A DNA stretch of 53,648 nt from Sinorhizobium sp. 8-89 (GCF_030124325.1 NZ_JASKLR010000021.1:1-53648), one strand, 5' to 3'; shown: positions 9,961-19,945, counted from the stretch's first letter. Made by a program: numbers and translations. Notes: generated by a model from the sequence alone, not told the origin.

Positions 9961-11322
9961 ATGGATGCGAGCATCAATTTTCCGTCACCGTTTCCCATGA
10001 CAAAGCATTCGACGGCGAAGGCATTGTGGTCCATGATCAAGAATCCACTGGACGCTCTGCCTCCATCCGTATTCCAGGAGTCCATCGTCTTCACTAGGCA
10101 GTTGGGCAGCCTGAACGTGTATCTGAGCGATCCCGTCCTTATCCAGAAGACGCTGGTAGAGAATGCCCAGCGCCTTAGCAAGGGCGAGCATACCAAGCAC
10201 ATGTTGGGACCTGCGCTGGGCGGCGGGTTGCTAACCGCCGACGGTGCGCACTGGAAATGGCAGCGGCAATCGGTGGCCGCCGCTTTCCGGCACGAAAGGC
10301 TTCTTGACCTCCAGCCTACGATGATCGCGGCCGCTGAACAGACTAAGACTCGCTGGCTGCAGCACGACGGCGAAGTTCTGGACGTGGGCCACGAGATGAT
10401 GCGCACGGCCTTCGACATAATTGTCGAAACGATGATGTCGGGCGGACACGGCATCAATGTCTCTCGCGTCGAGCGGAGCATAACGGACTACCTTGAGCCG
10501 AGCGGTTGGACATTAGCTTTTGGAATGATCGGCGCACCTGAGTGGCTTCCGTATCCAGGCCGCACTAGAGCACGCGCGGCAGTCGCCTTTCTCCGCGCGA
10601 GCCTGGCGGCAGTGATCGCGAAACGTCGAAACCAGGCGAACGAAAGGCATGACCTCGTTTCGATGCTGCTGGCGGCGTCTGACCCTGAAACCGGCCGAAC
10701 AATGAACGACGAGGAAATCATTGACAACCTGATGACCCTCATCACTGCTGGACATGAGACAACTGCGCTCGGTCTAGCTTGGACACTTCACCTTCTCTCG
10801 CGGCACCCGGCAGATAAGTCAAAGGTCGTCAGGGAGATTTCGCAGGTTACGGGAGGTGGCCCAGTCCTCCCCGAGCATTTAACTCAACTCATCTATACGA
10901 AGCAGGTATTTTTGGAGGCAATGCGCCTCTTTCCCCCGGCGCCGATCATCACGCGTACGGCAATCAACGACTTCCGGCTTGACCGGTACCTCATCCCAGC
11001 CGGTACAGTCTTTTTCATCCCCATTTACGCCTTGCATCGTAAAGCCGATTTATGGCCGGATCCAGAAAGCTTCGAGCCGACGAGGTTTGACCCCGAAAAC
11101 ACCCGCACGCGGCACCGCTATGCATATATGCCGTTCGGCGCGGGTCCCCGAGTTTGTCTAGGCAGCGCCTTCGCACTCATGGAAGCCGTCGCCGTTCTTG
11201 CTGTCCTCCTTCAGTCCTTTGAGTTCTTTAACTGCACCGAGACCCCGCCGAAGCGTGTGATGAAGATCACGCTGCGGCCTCACCCAACTCTCTCGATGTC
11301 GATTCGGCGACGAAGGAAGTAG
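9961..11322 (+). CDS. Cytochrome P450 monooxygenase
   Basis: Soluble heme monooxygenase of 453 residues. The oxygen-binding I-helix motif AGHETT, the K-helix EAMR (ExxR) and the heme-ligand loop FGAGPRVCLG with its cysteine are all intact. No membrane anchor is visible. The frame opens further upstream, but the ATG at 9961 has AGGAG eight bases before it (at 9949), so I chose it. No ferredoxin or reductase gene is adjacent, so electrons must come from elsewhere. It is not closely similar to the second P450 in this window (34118-35335). The substrate is unknown. It lies between the NifA-controlled M16 pair and ACC deaminase. Confidence 0.85.
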   Translation: MDASINFPSPFPMTKHSTAKALWSMIKNPLDALPPSVFQESIVFTRQLGSLNVYLSDPVLIQKTLVENAQRLSKGEHTKHMLGPALGGGLLTADGAHWKWQRQSVAAAFRHERLLDLQPTMIAAAEQTKTRWLQHDGEVLDVGHEMMRTAFDIIVETMMSGGHGINVSRVERSITDYLEPSGWTLAFGMIGAPEWLPYPGRTRARAAVAFLRASLAAVIAKRRNQANERHDLVSMLLAASDPETGRTMNDEEIIDNLMTLITAGHETTALGLAWTLHLLSRHPADKSKVVREISQVTGGGPVLPEHLTQLIYTKQVFLEAMRLFPPAPIITRTAINDFRLDRYLIPAGTVFFIPIYALHRKADLWPDPESFEPTRFDPENTRTRHRYAYMPFGAGPRVCLGSAFALMEAVAVLAVLLQSFEFFNCTETPPKRVMKITLRPHPTLSMSIRRRRK

Positions 11323-11773
11323 GGAGGAAGCGTGAGGCATGATAACAAGAAATTTCAGGTTGCTGGACGTGGGCTTCACTGTAATCTGGATGAAAGCGTG
11401 ACGAAGTGAACGTATCGATCCCATTTGCCTCGTCTTAATCGAAATTTGCGTCAGCGCGGCGAATGGCTGTTCGGCCATCTCACTTCGGCTACCAGATCAC
11501 CATTACGCTCATTCCGCTTCCACGCGATAACCGCGGCCGCGCTCCACGAGCATCGATCGCAGCCGTAAGTGAGCCTAACCCTGGAAGGGAGAGAGCATTC
11601 ACCTGCTATGCTCCTCCAACCGGAGCTCCTGTGACCGCCGTTTTCGTGCCTACACAAGCTCGCTGCAAGATCTGGCCCGCTTGGCACAGCGTTACCTCGG
11701 CTTTTTGAAAGGCGCGGCGTGATAATCGCACCGTGCACCAGAGGGCCGCAGCGACCGCCGTCGCAACGGAGGG
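11323..11773. other. Intergenic region, no gene seen
   Basis: Lies between the convergent 3' ends of the P450 and acdS genes. Open frames are short and lack motifs; no clear terminator hairpin was picked out. Confidence 0.35.
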
Positions 11774-12787
11774 TCAGCCTTCGCGAAACGTATAGCTGTA
11801 GCCGTTGATAGCTGGCGCGCCACCGAGATGCACGTAGAGAACCCGCGACCCTTCTGGGAAGAAGCCATTTTTGATGAGATCGACCATTCCCTGCATTGAT
11901 TTACCCTCGTAGACTGGATCAGTAATGATGCCCTCAAGCCGCGCGCAGAGGCGGATAGCCTCCTTCGTTCCCTCGGATGGAATGCCATAACAGGGGCGTG
12001 CATACTCCTCGAGCAAGACCACATCGTCCTCAATAATTTCCATTGCCGGGTCGATCAGATCTGCTGTATGCCGGGCAATGTTTAGTACTTGCGCCTTGGT
12101 TTGGGCGGGAGTGGCCGAGGCATCGATGCCTATCACGTTTCGCTGTCGGCCGTCCTTAGCGAATCCGACGAGCATACCCGCGTGCGTCGACCCGGTGACC
12201 GTGCATACCACAAAATAGTCAAAGGCAAACCCAAGTTGCTTCTCCTGAGCGCGCACCTCCTCTGCGAAGCCCACGTAGCCGAGGCCGCCATACTTGTGAA
12301 CGGATGTCCCGGCCGGTATCGCATAGGGCGTACCGCCTCTTGATTTGACGTCGTCTAGCGCCTGTTCCCAACTGCGGCGGATACCGATGTCAAAACCCTC
12401 GTCGATAAGGCGCACCTCCGCGCCCATGATACGGCTCAACAGAATGTTGCCGACCCGATCATAGACGGCGTCCTCATGCGGCACCCAGCTCTCCTGCACC
12501 AGAAGGCATTTCATGCCGAGCTTCGCAGCAACGGCCGCGACCATCCGCGTGTGGTTGGACTGTACGCCGCCGATGGAAACGAGGGTGTCGGCCTTGGAGG
12601 CGATCGCCTCAGGAACGATGTATTCGAGCTTGCGGAGCTTGTTTCCGCCAAAAGCAAGACCGGAGTTGCAGTCCTCGCGTTTAGCGTAAATTTCGACTTT
12701 ATGTCCAAGGTATTTTCCGAGGCGGTCAAGCTTCTCGATAGGCGTCGGTCCAAAAGTAAGCGGGTATCGTTCAAATTGTTTTAGCAT
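11774..12787 (-). CDS. acdS: 1-aminocyclopropane-1-carboxylate deaminase
   Basis: PLP enzyme that breaks down ACC, the plant ethylene precursor, to ammonia and 2-oxobutyrate; in rhizobia this lowers ethylene and helps nodulation. The 337-residue length is standard. The PLP lysine is in [10 protein letters not shown], the QSNHTR segment follows, and EGKSMQGM near the C terminus carries the conserved active-site glutamate. D-cysteine desulfhydrase is the nearest alternative; overall similarity and the EGKS segment favour ACC deaminase. The ATG at 12787 has GGAGAG just upstream; an in-frame extension to 12835 is not needed. In Mesorhizobium loti acdS is NifA-regulated; here only a weak sigma-54 candidate is seen (12893-12908). 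The SyrM-like regulator is next upstream on the same strand. Confidence 0.93.
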   Translation of the reverse strand: MLKQFERYPLTFGPTPIEKLDRLGKYLGHKVEIYAKREDCNSGLAFGGNKLRKLEYIVPEAIASKADTLVSIGGVQSNHTRMVAAVAAKLGMKCLLVQESWVPHEDAVYDRVGNILLSRIMGAEVRLIDEGFDIGIRRSWEQALDDVKSRGGTPYAIPAGTSVHKYGGLGYVGFAEEVRAQEKQLGFAFDYFVVCTVTGSTHAGMLVGFAKDGRQRNVIGIDASATPAQTKAQVLNIARHTADLIDPAMEIIEDDVVLLEEYARPCYGIPSEGTKEAIRLCARLEGIITDPVYEGKSMQGMVDLIKNGFFPEGSRVLYVHLGGAPAINGYSYTFREG

Positions 12788-12892
12788 GATCTCTCCAGCC
12801 ATACGTGAATGATCGAACTGAACGTGGTTCTGCATGAGCCTTAGCGGCGCACCTGAGGTCGGCTGCGTTTTCGGATTTCAGGCTCTTAAAAA

Positions 12893-12908
12893 AGCGAGTA
12901 CGCTGCCG
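12893..12908 (-). promoter_or_regulatory. Weak sigma-54 promoter candidate for acdS
   Basis: Minus strand CGGCAG-CGTAC-TCGCT keeps GG and GC at the right spacing but departs elsewhere from TGGCAC-N5-TTGCW. No TGT-N10-ACA site was found nearby. It is proposed mainly because acdS is NifA-dependent in M. loti. Confidence 0.3.
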
Positions 12909-13034
12909 GCGCGGCTGCTGCGAGGAGGTCCGTTTACGAGAAAGCCCATGCCTACCGTAGCGGCCACCTTAGCGTCTTTTGCTGCTACCGCTCCAACTGC
13001 TTTTCTTGGCGCGGTTCGCGTAGTTGAAGTATCC

Positions 13035-14057
13035 TCAATGCGGGTCGTCGAAAGGTATACCGCACTCGTCCGACAGATCCGCTCCGTCGATCCGCGCTGC
13101 GACGGCTATTTCACGGCGCAGCCACCGATGTTCCACGTCGCGATGGCAGCGCTCGTGCCAGATCAGCACGACCTCGTAGGGCGTCACTTCCACCGGGGGA
13201 TCGACAATCGCGAGCGGCAACATGGCGGCGATTCGGGTTGCTACGCGATGCGGTACAATCAGAGCGAGGTCGGTCGCGGCGACCACTACAGCCGCCGTCA
13301 GCAGGTTAGAAACCACCAATGGATTTCGATCCGGTAGACCGAGCTGGGCCAGTCCGTCATAGATTTGACCGAAGCGATCATTGGCGTTCGAGCCAATGGA
13401 GGCGTGGCGCAAAGCAGCGAAGGTCCCGATACTCCATTCCCGCTCCAGGGCCGGGTGGTCGTGGCGTAGCAGGCAGGTGCAGCGGTCGGTGTAGAGCGTT
13501 CGCCGCAAGTAGCCCGCCGGAGCCGCACCGATTTGCCCCATGGCCAGATCGATCTCACCTTGCTCAAGTCGCCGCAGTGCGCCGTCCAGCACTGGATCGG
13601 TGACAATATGGAGATGAGGTGCGCACTCCTGTAGACGCCGCAATAGACCGGGCAGCAGAACGAGGCCTTGGTGATCTGGCATCGCCATTGTTATCTTGCA
13701 CCGCATGTCTCTTGGATCGAAGCTGCGACTGTTCACCATCTCGCGGATTGCATTCAACAAAGACGGGAGCCTTTTGGCCAAGCGATCAGCCTGCGGCGTC
13801 AGGACCAGGCCGCTTGAGCCGCGAACCAAAAGATCGTCATTGAACATGCCTCGCAGTCTTGACAACGCGCGGCTCATTGCCGGTTGACTGCGGCCGACGT
13901 GTTGGGCCGCGTGCGTGATGTTTCGGCACTGCAGTAGCGCCTCAAGCTCCACCAGTCGGTTCAGGTCGATCGATGCCAGGTTCGGTATCTGCCGCTGCTG
14001 TGCGGCGTCACCTTCCCCGACAGTCGTCTGCGGCCCCTTCCAAACGGGCTGATCCAT
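13035..14057 (-). CDS. LysR-family regulator, probably SyrM-like
   Basis: DNA-binding transcription factor, 340 residues. The N-terminal winged helix reads IDLNRLVELEALLQC then ITHAAQHVGRSQPAMSRALS, as in the NodD/SyrM branch of LysR proteins. The effector-binding part starts near KITMAMPDHQGLVLLP, which I associate with SyrM proteins, the symbiotic regulators that work with nodD and exopolysaccharide genes. This assignment is from memory, not a search; another LysR of the same branch is possible. The ATG at 14057 follows GGAGAAG. It could regulate acdS, which lies 247 bases downstream on the same strand, or nodD2. No nod box is seen directly upstream; a nod-box-like site points this way from 16.1 kb. 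Confidence 0.75.
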   Translation of the reverse strand: MDQPVWKGPQTTVGEGDAAQQRQIPNLASIDLNRLVELEALLQCRNITHAAQHVGRSQPAMSRALSRLRGMFNDDLLVRGSSGLVLTPQADRLAKRLPSLLNAIREMVNSRSFDPRDMRCKITMAMPDHQGLVLLPGLLRRLQECAPHLHIVTDPVLDGALRRLEQGEIDLAMGQIGAAPAGYLRRTLYTDRCTCLLRHDHPALEREWSIGTFAALRHASIGSNANDRFGQIYDGLAQLGLPDRNPLVVSNLLTAAVVVAATDLALIVPHRVATRIAAMLPLAIVDPPVEVTPYEVVLIWHERCHRDVEHRWLRREIAVAARIDGADLSDECGIPFDDPH

Positions 14058-14681
14058 GATTACTTCTCCAGGGTAAGTAGCGTTCTCGGGCCATACCCTC
14101 AAAAACGAGGCCGTCGTGAAACGGATTACTAAAGGCCTTCATAGGCCTCGCGACTAATTGCGAATTGCCGCAAGATCGGAGCACTTGGGGCATCACGTGA
14201 TCATCGCCGGACGCGACATGACCTTTGCGCCTGCGTACATCACCTCCAAACTTGAGCCTTACATAGTCGGTCCTCATTGAGTGAAGCTAGTGAAGCATGA
14301 TCAATCATTGCCGGCCTCGACGGTGCCGTTAAGCTGTTTCGGCTGCGTTCTGCCGCGCACCGCATTCATTGTGCAAGGGCAAGGCTAATAGGTTAAGCTG
14401 TTGTGCCCGCTTGTTTCCGATCGTTCAATCCGGCGAAGGACCTCTTTGCAATATTTACCCAGCCTGATTTTATGCGTTGATGACACTGAAGGTAAATGTT
14501 GCAGGGCCACTCGTAGACGCCGCGGCCATGGACTGAGCTTACCTCGGCCTGATGAAGCCGATGAATCTGGCAGCGGCGCGAAGTCAGGGCAAGCGCAGGC
14601 GCCTCGCCACGGGGGGCCCCGCGCACTTTGAGCCATTGCTCGTCGCATGCTTGCGCTCGCACGGCCGGGCTCCTCGAGATT

Positions 14682-14716
14682 GCACTGGTGGGCACCCCGG
14701 GTCGGGGCACCAGTGC
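14682..14716. repeat. 35-bp palindrome
   Basis: Outer arms GCACTGGT and ACCAGTGC are perfect complements; inside, ACCCCG faces CGGGG. It could form a strong hairpin. No adjacent gene end or T-tract explains it as a terminator; it may be an IS end or protein-binding site. Confidence 0.6.
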
Positions 14717-15065
14717 ACAAGCCGAAAAAACAGTTTGTCGCTGGAAACCGCGTGCCGAGGCCGGGACCAATCATGTTCCCTTTGCAACAGCCCCCGTTGG
14801 AGTGGTGTGTTCGAATTTCCACGTCTGCCTCCGATGTAGTCAACGCTTTTCTAATCGAATTCCGCCTGAGTGGGAAAATTGAGTTTTCGCATGATTCTCA
14901 TCCACGCTGTGGATACATGCGCTCCAACGCTCTTCATCTGATCTGCTCGTTTGCGCAACGGCGACCAGGCAGCGGGCACACGCGCCTCGCCTTCGCCCGT
15001 AACGCACTGGGTGGCCCCGCGCCGCTCGTTGGGCCAGCAAATTGTGATGTCGCGTAACATGTCGC

Positions 15066-15110
<45 letters not shown>

Positions 15111-15139
15111 TCAGGTGTGCCGCCAAAGAGCGCTGTTCG

Positions 15140-15168
15140 TTGCAGTCCTTCGAAAGAGCTTCACCTAT
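15140..15168 (+). promoter_or_regulatory. Possible second tts box
   Basis: TGCAGTCCTTCGAAAGAGCT then TCACCTATAT. The CAG-N5-YGAAAG spacing is identical to that of the tts box at 3247-3279, though the first base pair of GTCAG differs. It points at the ORF starting ~90 bases downstream, the same distance as for the nopD-like gene. Confidence 0.5.
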
Positions 15169-15256
15169 ATCCAAAGGGCATGATGCGATCAGCAGTTTGC
15201 ATGGCTCGGGTCAGACAACCGGCGCTAACATTGTCCATCCTTTCATTTACCGGAGA

Positions 15257-15775
15257 ATGCTGTCGATGTGCTCAGGAAAGTTCCAGTCAGGCGCCACGTC
15301 CAAACAAGATGATCCGAGCCCGGGCAGGGCACTGGGGAACGCTGTGGCGACGGCGGAGACGTCTCCTGCTGGCAAGTCGACAAACCTGGGCAGTAACGCG
15401 CTTCTGGGCGAAATCCCGGAGGCCGGGGCTGTCGACAAGGGTCCGGTGGCAGAGGAAAAGCGTCGAGAGGCAATGAGCCGAGTCACGCCCTTGGGGCAAA
15501 CCCGAAACGCCGATGTCTTCCTGGGCCTGTGGTCCCCGTCCTTAAGAGCCTTGCTCGCCGCACTCCGGCTGAGGCCCGACTGGCTCAAGACGAGCGACAG
15601 CCGGCTGACCAGTCGGCCACAGGCCCTGCTGACGCCGCTAGTCCGAGAAAAGCAACATCAGGCGCGTTCCATACCTGAGGCAGTGGCACATTCATTGATG
15701 ATCGCAGGCGGTGTCGCCTCAGCGAGAGTTCGCCCGTTGGCGACCTCTTCCTCGACAAACTACGTGACATCGTGA
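15257..15775 (+). CDS. Hypothetical protein, possible type III effector
   Basis: Open frame of 172 residues with high GC at third positions, so probably coding over at least its first 100 codons. The N terminus is rich in Ser, Thr, Gly and Ala and lacks a hydrophobic leader (MLSMCSGKFQSGATSKQ), as is usual for type III effectors. I recognise no domain. GGAGA immediately precedes the ATG at 15257; the in-frame ATG at 15266 has better spacing. A candidate tts box lies upstream. Near the end another frame gives SSPVGDLFLDKLRDIVSYAD, which looks more protein-like than the end of this frame, so a frameshift and a decayed C terminus are possible. Confidence 0.45.
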   Translation: MLSMCSGKFQSGATSKQDDPSPGRALGNAVATAETSPAGKSTNLGSNALLGEIPEAGAVDKGPVAEEKRREAMSRVTPLGQTRNADVFLGLWSPSLRALLAALRLRPDWLKTSDSRLTSRPQALLTPLVREKQHQARSIPEAVAHSLMIAGGVASARVRPLATSSSTNYVTS

Positions 15776-16077
15776 GCTATGCTGATTCTTAAAGCTCGGG
15801 TGCTGCTTAAGAGCCACGGCTTCAACGCCTTGCTAACGATGCGCCTCAGGGTGCTCGATCATGTGCGACCGTTGCTACTCAGAGCAGAGCAATTCCCTGG
15901 ATCCGATGCGCAGGTCAGCGCGTTTATGCCTTCTCATCTTGAGCGCAGTAAACAGCTCGGTCGCGCAGTGTCGCTTCCGCGGCGCGCCAACTGACTGCGG
16001 CCCAGCCGCCTGATCTTCTTCTCGTCGGATAGGCATCCGTGGCTAGCCCGGAGGCCGAGGCCCGAGGACGCCCATTC
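15776..16077. other. Intergenic region left of the nod-box-like site
   Basis: Short open frames only, without recognisable motifs. Any transcript from the nod-box-like site would run through here. Confidence 0.35.
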
Positions 16078-16126
16078 GGCAATCGTATGGATTGTTTTAG
16101 ATGGCAATCATCCGCACCGTGGGATA
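16078..16126 (-). promoter_or_regulatory. Nod-box-like element next to nodD2
   Basis: Reading leftward: GCGGATGATTGCCATC then TAAAACAATCCAT and ACGATTGCC. This keeps the GATG-N6-ATC-N-AAACAATC core of the nod box, with one extra A and a poor right end. It lies 7 bases from the nodD2 start and points away from it, the classical nodD/nod-operon arrangement, but no nod gene follows on that side. NodD2 may use it to control its own gene. Confidence 0.6.
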
Positions 16127-16132
16127 CATCCA

Positions 16133-17083
16133 ATGCGTTTCAAAGGCCTTGATCTGAATCTCCTCGTTGCGCTGGACGCTCTGATGAGTAAACGAAGCGT
16201 CACCGCCGCGGCACAAAGCATCAACCTCAGTCAATCGGCGATGAGTTCGGCCATCGCTCGGCTACGCACCTATTTCGGCGACGAGCTATTTACCATGCAG
16301 GGCCGCAAACTTGTCCCAACACCGCGTGCGGAAGTGCTTGCACCCGCAGTCCGCGACGCCCTGCTGCATATTCAGTATTCCATCATTTCGTCGGACATGT
16401 TCAACCCGGCCTTATCGGAGCGCAGGTTCAGGATCAGCCTCTCCGATTTCATGACGCTGGTGTTCCTTGAGAAGGTCGTAGAGCGTGTGGCTCGAGAAGC
16501 ACCTGGCGTCGGCTTCGAGTTGCGGTCTGTCGATGATGATCCCGATGAGCTACTGCGATGCGGCGACGTCGATTTTCTGATCCTTCCGGAATCATTCTTG
16601 TCGAACGCGCATCCCAAAGCGAAACTGCTTGACGAGAGGTTCGTGTGCGTCGGCTGCCTGACGAACAAGCAACTGCCGCGGCAGCTTTCCCTCGAGAGAT
16701 ACATGTCGATGGGGCACATTGGAGTCAAATTCGGGCGTACGCTCAAACCATCCATCGAGGAATGGCTATTGCTCGAATACGGAATGAAGAGACGCATCGA
16801 GGTCGTCGCGCCGGGCTTTAGTTTGATTCCGCCGTTGCTGTCAGGGACCGACCGCATAGCGACCATACCATTGCGGCTGGCCAATCATTTCGCAAAGACC
16901 ACACCCCTGCGGATCGTTGAACTTCCGCTACAACTTCCAACATTCACCGAGGCTGTCCAGTGGCCCGCGCTTCACGACAGGGATCAGGCAAGCATCTGGA
17001 TGCGGGAGATTCTGTTACGGGAGGCGTCCCGCATGGCTGCTCCGAGCGAGGCGGTCCGGCATCCACAGCCTAGGCGGGTTTGA
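16133..17083 (+). CDS. nodD2: Nodulation regulator NodD2 (LysR family)
   Basis: Flavonoid-responsive LysR activator or repressor of nod-box genes, 316 residues. The N terminus [18 protein letters not shown] and the helix-turn-helix [20 protein letters not shown] are the NodD signature, followed by the conserved [15 protein letters not shown] stretch. The end ([19 protein letters not shown]) fits, as I remember it, NodD2 rather than NodD1 of the S. fredii/NGR234 group. The gene is intact. The nod-box-like site overlaps its promoter region, so autoregulation is likely. In this group NodD2 dampens nod genes late in symbiosis and acts with SyrM; a SyrM-like gene lies 2 kb to the left. Confidence 0.92.
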   Translation: MRFKGLDLNLLVALDALMSKRSVTAAAQSINLSQSAMSSAIARLRTYFGDELFTMQGRKLVPTPRAEVLAPAVRDALLHIQYSIISSDMFNPALSERRFRISLSDFMTLVFLEKVVERVAREAPGVGFELRSVDDDPDELLRCGDVDFLILPESFLSNAHPKAKLLDERFVCVGCLTNKQLPRQLSLERYMSMGHIGVKFGRTLKPSIEEWLLLEYGMKRRIEVVAPGFSLIPPLLSGTDRIATIPLRLANHFAKTTPLRIVELPLQLPTFTEAVQWPALHDRDQASIWMREILLREASRMAAPSEAVRHPQPRRV

Positions 17084-17289
17084 GGAGGCACCGCTTTCAT
17101 ATCCAGCCTATCGGCGGACGCCCGCGTGTTGCAAAGTCGAAAGGCACACCTTGCGCCGACCAAATTGGATGCTCTGCTTGATCCGACTTGCGCTATAAGA
17201 TTTTGCTTGGCTTGCAGCGGCAATAGCACGCAAGGCCTAACGCACCCATCCACTCCGCGGTCTGATGGCCGACGCCGTTCCTTTCAGCA

Positions 17290-18683
17290 GGTCGAGATGG
17301 TCCTGGGCCTCACTTTGCCATTCCACCGGGAGCTGGCGCAGCTCCGCGCGCCGCCGTCGGGGGCACTACCCGGCGATGGGCCGCCACCGAGATCCAATCG
17401 AACTCGTGGAATAGGCTCTGCCACCCGCCTCCGACGTAGGGTTGGATATCGGTTAAACGCGGCGTCCGTTTTTGAAAGCAAGCCCTTAGCTCGGCATAAC
17501 TCTCCGGCAACTCAGCCGCAGTAATTTCTCGCCAGAACGGCGTGTCGTTTCGGTTCCCATCATAGTGCAGCTGCAGGAGTTTCGAACGCCTGTCCAGCGC
17601 TCGTCTGAGCAGGCACGATTCCGCGTGCATTAGCGAGAATGCATTCCAAATTCCTCAACTGCTCGAAGGTGGGCGGCAAGAGCGCAGCCTGCAGCGGCTC
17701 GACGAACCCGGATGCCGTTCCGAGTGCCACGAGGTTGTTGACCCGCGCGGTTTCGAAATAGCCTTGATAGAACGAAAGCTCGTGCTTCGGCTGGAGACGG
17801 TGTCCAAAGCGCTGCTCGGCCTTCGCCATCGCCATACCAGTGTCCGCATGTCTGCTACTGAACAAATAGCCGGCCCTGGTCGTGCGATTCAATTGGACCT
17901 CCCAGATCCATCCGGCAGTCATGGCGGTCGAACGGTCAGGGCTTGAGGCGAAGATCCTGCCGGCTGAAGATCAAAGGTGATCGCTCGGTCGGTCGGCAAA
18001 ACATTGGCGAACGAACGCCAACGGGCATTAAAGACACTGCCGAGACCCACTCTGGCAGAGCCGGAGGCATCGACGGCGAAGTCGACCTCGAGTTGTTCGC
18101 CCTCGAGCTGCAAGGCGCACACATGGCCTCGATCATCAAGCCTAATCCCGCATACCGCGGTGGCGCAGGAAGTGATCCCACGTGCCAGGCCAACCCGCTT
18201 GAGGTACCGCTCGAAACCGGCATCATCGAAATGGTAGGACGGGTAGAGACCGGACTGGCCGGTCGCGATCAACTCGTCTATCTCGCTGCTGCGATGAATT
18301 CCTCGCGATCGCCTCAAATCCGGGGATGCACGTGTGTAGGTCCTCCCCCACCGCGATTCTCGCGGACAGCTGAGGGAAGAAGCCATCGACGCGGTAGTCG
18401 ATCTCCGGAACTCCGCCACCCTTCCAATTGTCATAGAGCACACCATGATATGTGGCACCGGCTTCACCGATGAAAACGTCCGAGTCGAGATCATTACGAC
18501 ACAACGTGTCAATCAGGTTAAGCGATCCCCTCCAGCAGGCCAAGTGGAAATAACGCCGGAGAGTCTCTATGACCGTGACATCCACATCTGGGTCGAAAAC
18601 ACGGGACAAGCAATCGCCGCAAGCCAGTCCACAATACCGCCCCCGATAATTCCTATCTGCCTTGCATTCGTCAGATCAAGCAT
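17290..18683 (-). pseudogene. Flavin-dependent tryptophan halogenase, multiply frameshifted
   Basis: Pieces of one FADH2-dependent halogenase appear in order over several frames: MLDLTNARQIGIIGGGIVDW at 18683, then VFDPDVDVTVIETLRRYFH to about 18300, then SEIDELIATGQSGLYPSYHF to 17920, then GWIWEVQLNRTTRAGYLFSS to ~17600, and HYDGNRNDTPFWREI to ~17300. The FAD motif has D where the family has G/W context (GGGTAGW), and the WxWxIP halogenase motif reads WIWEV. At least four frame changes make it dead. Similarity is still clear over the full length, so decay is fairly recent. The intact ancestor would have chlorinated an indole or phenol. Confidence 0.8.
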
Positions 18684-18727
18684 TCACGTCTCCAATCGTT
18701 GTTGTATGGTAGTTGCCATGCGCCCTT

Positions 18728-19165
18728 TTACGAGAGGTCCGCAGTATGTCCGGCCTGGATGATAACCGATGTCCGCGCGTTCGGTCGCCGCGCCGAGATT
18801 AGATCGCAATAGCTAACGTCGGCGCCGCCAGGACCGGTCGTGTACTCGCCTGGCCGTGCGCCCTCTGGTTGGCGTTCGTGACAGTACCGAGCCTTTCGCC
18901 GCTGATGCGGGTGCGGCCATGCCCGTGATACAGGTTTCCAACCGTTTTTGAGTTGATCGAGCATGCTCAGACCCCTGACCAGCTCCGCTACCGCAGCCAA
19001 ACAGACTAGGAGGAAGACGCTTCCGGCATAAGCCATTTGAAGGAGCAGCGAATAAGCTAGCGTAGTGACAAATAGGCTGCGAACGGTATGCGAGACAATA
19101 TAGGCAGCGAGAGCATTGGCGCACAGGAGCAAGCACAAGACGCGAAGAAAGGTTCTGAAGGGCAA
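18728..19165 (-). CDS. SyrA/ExoX-like small membrane protein, second copy
   Basis: Predicted inner-membrane protein related to the exopolysaccharide regulators SyrA, ExoX and PsiA. It begins LPFRTFLRVLCLLLCANALAAY with two membrane segments (residues ~5-25 and ~35-60), then a 75-residue hydrophilic tail unlike the short family members. I place the start at the TTG at 19165 because it follows GGAGAAT and lines up with the start of the first copy at 20221; the frame is open further but unlike the family. The tail may be readthrough into unrelated DNA after rearrangement. It is the last gene of the nif operon extension. Function inferred from family only. Confidence 0.6.
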   Translation of the reverse strand: MPFRTFLRVLCLLLCANALAAYIVSHTVRSLFVTTLAYSLLLQMAYAGSVFLLVCLAAVAELVRGLSMLDQLKNGWKPVSRAWPHPHQRRKARYCHERQPEGARPGEYTTGPGGADVSYCDLISARRPNARTSVIIQAGHTADLS

Positions 19166-19391
19166 CGCGATTCTCCTGATTCTTTCGCTGAAGGCATGTG
19201 ACGAACTTCGCAGCGTCCATCTGCGCAAGAGCGTCGACCGTTCATCCGTTGCTGCATGATTTCGGCGAGTTGACCAGCATGTGCTCGGAAACATCGTGCC
19301 TTTGCAGTTTCAGCACTCGACTGCAGCTGTCGCTGCCACTCTTCTTCAACCCTTTAAGATCAGAGCGGCTTTTTTCCTGAAACATAGGCCC

Positions 19392-19877
19392 TTACTCCCG
19401 TGCCAAGTCCGGATAAGCTTGGATGACTTCGACCGCATGGTTGACCAGCTTCGTGCCGGTCTTGGCAAGTTTGCGAAGCGTACTGAAGCCAAACCGATGA
19501 ACGTCGCGCAAGGTCTTCGACAACACGACTAGCCGTCTGGTCGTAAATAGCACGCGCCCGCAGCCCTCATGGCTGATCTCCATCGTTCGCGATACCAGCA
19601 GGCCCGCGCGCTCCTCTATAGCGACACCAACTGCCCCGTAAAATGCGTCAAGCCTCCACAGCACGTCCGGATCGGGGTCGCCGATGATCGGGATCGCACG
19701 ACGCTGTTCCTCCGTGACAGTGAACTTGGCCAGCAGCTGGGCGTCGCACTTATTCTCCCTCGATCCGTAGAAATCGTGAGCGCGTATCCACCGCACGAGG
19801 CATTTGATGAATGGGGTGGCAAGAGCCTTGTCGTCGCCGACTGCAGGAGTAACAGCGGGATCAGATAGTGTTGCCAT
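19392..19877 (-). CDS. NifX-associated protein (DUF269), second copy
   Basis: 161-residue protein of the NifX-associated family found next to nifX in most diazotrophs; its exact part in FeMo-cofactor assembly is not settled. It is a diverged paralogue of the gene at 20910-21398, sharing IIGDPDPDVL, SKTLRDVHRFGF and an AYPD.ARE end. It has kept a full open frame, so it is probably functional. The ATG at 19877 has GAGGA upstream. With the preceding SyrA-like gene it appears to be part of a duplicated block at the end of the nif operon. Confidence 0.8.
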   Translation of the reverse strand: MATLSDPAVTPAVGDDKALATPFIKCLVRWIRAHDFYGSRENKCDAQLLAKFTVTEEQRRAIPIIGDPDPDVLWRLDAFYGAVGVAIEERAGLLVSRTMEISHEGCGRVLFTTRRLVVLSKTLRDVHRFGFSTLRKLAKTGTKLVNHAVEVIQAYPDLARE

Positions 19878-19945
19878 CGTCCAGTCCTCATCCTCCGCGC
19901 GCGTTTTCTCTTAGATCGATGTGGTTCCTCCAGCACCGTCTGATG

